Part shown: positions 15,585 through 17,438 of the stretch, piece after piece
How the letters are laid out: each line of letters starts with the position of its first letter
Position numbering within the stretch: position 1 is the first letter of the stretch
NCBI GenBank assembly: GCA_021796055.1
Contig: JAJYOS010000024.1
Coordinates: 1-17,438, forward strand
Reading direction: 5' to 3'
From: Bacteroidota bacterium
GTDB taxonomy: Bacteria > Bacteroidota > Kryptoniia > Kryptoniales > JAKASW01
Length of the DNA: 17,438 nt
Notes under the pieces: generated by a model
What the model was told of the DNA's origin: nothing
Database searches by the model: none
Seen by the model: only the letters and a program-made list of their open reading frames with translations
Position numbers and translations under genes: made by a program

Positions 15585-16801
15585 ACATCATTAACATCAT
15601 CAAGATTTCATACCGGTCGCTCGGAAGGAACAAACTCCGTTCCTTCCTGACCATGTTAGGAATAATAATCGGTGTCGCAGCTGTGATTGCCATGCTCGCG
15701 ATCGGAGAAGGTGCGAGCAACGCGGTGAAACAACAGATTGCCGGCCTGGGTACAAATATGCTGATCGTTTTCCCATTTGCTTCGACGCAGGGAGGAGTGC
15801 ATTACCAGGCAGGTACGACTTCTCGCCTGAAGGAAAGCGACGTCACTGCGATCCGCGAACAATGTCCCGCTGTCGAATATGTCACTCCGATCACGCGGGT
15901 CGTAACCCAAATCATCGCCGGGACCGAGAACTGGCGAACTAATGTCTTCGGCGCTTACCCGAATTATGAGAAGATAAGAAATTGGCCGGTCTCCAGCGGC
16001 AGCTACTTCACGGACCAGGACGAAAGAGACGCAGCCAAGGTATGTCTTGTGGGGCAAACGGTTGCGACGAATCTTTTCGGCGAGGGAAGCGTGCCGTTGG
16101 GAGAAACTATCCAGATCCGGAATCTCCCGTTCAAAATAGTCGGCGTCCTTGCGCCGAAAGGACAGAACTCGAACGGCGACGATCAGGACGACATCGTGAT
16201 CGCGCCATTCTCGACCGTGCAGAAGAAACTCCAGGGCACAATTTATGCCGGTGCGATATTTGCGTCTGCCATATCGTCGGCAGCGGTGCCTGCCGCGGGG
16301 GAAGAGATCACGCAACTGCTAAGAGACAGACACCAACTGCGACCTTGGGATCCAAACGATTTTACCGTCAGGACGCAGACCGAAATTGCAAGTACCGCAG
16401 ACGCAACCACGAAGACTATGACGTTGCTGCTGGCGAGCATAGCGGGGATATCCCTGATAGTCGGCGGCATCGGGATAATGAATATCATGCTGGTTTCGGT
16501 TACCGAGCGCACGCGGGAAATCGGCATCAGGATGGCAGTCGGTGCACGGGGCGGCGACGTGCTGACACAGTTCCTCATCGAGGCACTTACATTGAGTTTC
16601 GCGGGAGGACTGATGGGAATTGTCATCGGCGTGCTGACTTCGGAGTTCGTCTCCAATCTGCAGAAATGGCCGATCATTATATCTCCCGAATCGATCGCTT
16701 TGGCGTTCACGTTCGCTGCTATCATCGGGATTTTCTTCGGGTGGTACCCCGCGCGGAAAGCTGCCAACCTCAATCCGATCGAAGCGCTCAGATACGAATA
16801 A
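15581..16801 (+). CDS. MacB/FtsX-type ABC transporter permease
   Basis: Inner-membrane subunit of the exporter, separate from its ATPase whereas E. coli MacB is one chain. The 406-residue product has four expected membrane segments: one at about 22-42 (after the amphipathic [21 protein letters not shown] start; FLTMLGIIIGVAAVIAML), then a large periplasmic domain (~45-275), then segments at ~280-305, ~331-355 and ~370-390. Family motifs are GIGIMNIMLVSVTERTREIG (297-316), RMAVGAR (317-323) and the C-terminal YPARKAANLNPIEALRYE. Its ATG overlaps the ATPase stop (ATGA, 15581-15584), showing translational coupling. Together with the upstream genes it forms a full TolC-MacA-MacB-like system for export from the periplasm. 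Confidence 0.95.
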   Translation: MNIINIIKISYRSLGRNKLRSFLTMLGIIIGVAAVIAMLAIGEGASNAVKQQIAGLGTNMLIVFPFASTQGGVHYQAGTTSRLKESDVTAIREQCPAVEYVTPITRVVTQIIAGTENWRTNVFGAYPNYEKIRNWPVSSGSYFTDQDERDAAKVCLVGQTVATNLFGEGSVPLGETIQIRNLPFKIVGVLAPKGQNSNGDDQDDIVIAPFSTVQKKLQGTIYAGAIFASAISSAAVPAAGEEITQLLRDRHQLRPWDPNDFTVRTQTEIASTADATTKTMTLLLASIAGISLIVGGIGIMNIMLVSVTERTREIGIRMAVGARGGDVLTQFLIEALTLSFAGGLMGIVIGVLTSEFVSNLQKWPIIISPESIALAFTFAAIIGIFFGWYPARKAANLNPIEALRYE

Positions 16802-16825
16802 CGCAGCGGCGTACGCTGAGCTGCG
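16802..16825 (+). other. Small dyad after the permease gene
   Basis: CGCAGC (16802-16807) pairs with GCTGCG (16820-16825) directly after the permease stop. There is no following U-run, so it is a weak terminator candidate at best. The rest of the gap 16802-17038 holds a second GC-rich imperfect dyad near 16860-16903 and the hairpin at 16998-17029, but no clear promoter. Confidence 0.25.
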
Positions 16826-16997
16826 ACTGGTGCGCGGTCCCTTGCCGATTCGTCTCCCGGGCCGCAGATAAAAGCAGGCGGTAGTGCTGCGGTCCTGCGA
16901 TGCCGCGGCTTCGACAGGGTGATGCAGTTTCGCCGGGAGCCGGTTCCTTCGACCAATCTGCCTCCAATCCGGTTGTGCCTTTTGACACACCGTTTTT

Positions 16998-17029
16998 CGC
17001 TTTGACTTGCGGATATTTAGTCAAAAGCG
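16998..17029 (+). promoter_or_regulatory. Hairpin touching the ribosome binding site of the last gene
   Basis: CGCTTTGACT (16998-17007) pairs with AGTCAAAAGCG (17019-17029) across an 11-base loop with one bulged A. The right arm ends on the first G of the GGAG (17029-17032) that serves GTG 17039. It could mask the ribosome site in RNA or be a protein-binding dyad in DNA. Confidence 0.4.
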
Positions 17030-17038
17030 GAGAGACCG

Positions 17039-17438
17039 GTGTTTGCCAGAGTCCAGAAAGTCGGTATCATCTCCTCGTTGGGAAAAGTCTCTGTCGGGCT
17101 GATCATCGCTTCGTTTGCTGTAGACATCGCTCATGGCCAGGGAAATAATTTGTTCACGTCAAGTTCCGACACGAGTAATACAGCAGGGGTGCTCGGCTCT
17201 GCAAAGCGTGACAGCACCTCTTCCGGACCGGCTTACGCTTCTCAGCTCAAATGGTATGACATGTTTGCCAAAATCCCGGGGGACTGGGCGCGCTATTCAG
17301 AAGGTACGTTTCGTGCGGATAATATTCCCGCGATTCTGGGAATGGCTGCAGTGACGGCCGGGCTGATCGCCACCGACTATGAGACATGGCAGCTCGAGAA
17401 GCGATGGTACGAGCAGTCGCCGCCGTTCCGCACTGTCA
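17039..17438 (+). CDS. Probable PAP2-family membrane phosphatase, 3' partial
   Basis: Only the first 133 codons are visible; the gene runs off the right edge. GTG 17039 is the first start after an in-frame TAG (17018-17020) and has GGAG at 17029-17032 with a spacing of 6. The N terminus has a hydrophobic segment (about residues 10-29), likely a signal peptide or anchor, then a Ser/Thr-rich stretch. The segment from WYDMFAKIPGDWARYSEGTF through DNIPAILGMAAVTAGLIATD, with a predicted membrane helix, resembles the region ahead of the phosphatase core in PAP2 (phosphatidic acid phosphatase type 2) proteins of Bacteroidota-like bacteria. The catalytic motifs (KXXXXXXRP, PSGH, SRXXXXXHXXXD) would lie beyond the window, so the call is provisional. 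Confidence 0.55.
   Translation, partial: MFARVQKVGIISSLGKVSVGLIIASFAVDIAHGQGNNLFTSSSDTSNTAGVLGSAKRDSTSSGPAYASQLKWYDMFAKIPGDWARYSEGTFRADNIPAILGMAAVTAGLIATDYETWQLEKRWYEQSPPFRTV

Noticed and set aside
15982..16884. 300-codon open frame on the + strand
   Set aside because: Shifted frame inside the permease gene; Arg/Gly/His-rich composition with no family motif, while the overlapping frame is a clear MacB-type permease.
16981..17017. TTGACA at 16982-16987 as a -35 box with GATATT at 17012-17017
   Set aside because: The spacing of 24 bases is too long for a normal promoter, and no -10 lies at 16-18 bases.
16788..17148. Short frames (78 and 82 codons) in and after the gap downstream of the permease gene
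   Set aside because: No family resemblance, and the + strand frame runs into the better-supported PAP2-like gene in another frame.

Overview
The window reads as a chromosomal segment of a Gram-negative, menaquinone-using bacterium, most likely of the Bacteroidota/Chlorobi/Ignavibacteria (FCB) group. This placement is inferred from the sum of features, with no marker search: a futalosine-pathway pair (MqnE/MqnA), several outer-membrane and periplasmic proteins, a ribosomal protein S16 with a long basic C-terminal tail, and Shine-Dalgarno-type starts with frequent TTG/GTG codons. No tRNA, rRNA, IS element, prophage or CRISPR array was seen. No gap between genes exceeds about 250 bases.

Layout. 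(1) Positions 2-3839 hold the conserved translation/secretion block on the + strand: ffh (5' end outside the window), rpsP, khpA-type KH protein, rimM, trmD, rplS. rimM/trmD and trmD/rplS overlap. A 253-base, hairpin-rich gap splits rpsP from khpA. (2) Positions 3855-5914 hold mqnE and mqnA, following rplS by only 15 bases, so menaquinone synthesis probably shares transcripts with the ribosomal block. (3) Positions 5972-7666 encode a large outer-membrane protein that combines a signal peptide, helical linker, bactofilin-like repeats and an Omp85-like barrel. A strong bidirectional terminator follows. (4) On the - strand lie a hexameric-type glutamate dehydrogenase that resembles animal GDH (7798-9219) and a YbjQ-family protein (9403-9732). 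(5) Divergently, on the + strand, come a lipoprotein of the YtcJ-like amidohydrolase family whose metal site is largely replaced, then an adenosine-specific-kinase family protein. (6) Positions 12241-16801 encode a complete MacAB-TolC-like tripartite exporter: TolC-type channel, MacA-type adaptor, ABC ATPase, and FtsX/MacB-type permease as a separate protein. (7) The window ends in the first 133 codons of a probable PAP2-family membrane phosphatase.

The most interesting points are the apparent pseudo-enzyme lipoprotein (intact reading frame, but four of six expected metal-site residues changed together), the regularly spaced hairpins between rpsP and khpA, the bactofilin-like/beta-barrel fusion, and the animal-like GDH with a shortened antenna-equivalent region. 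I see no clear evidence of a wholly new defence or mobile system here; most of the window is housekeeping and envelope biology.
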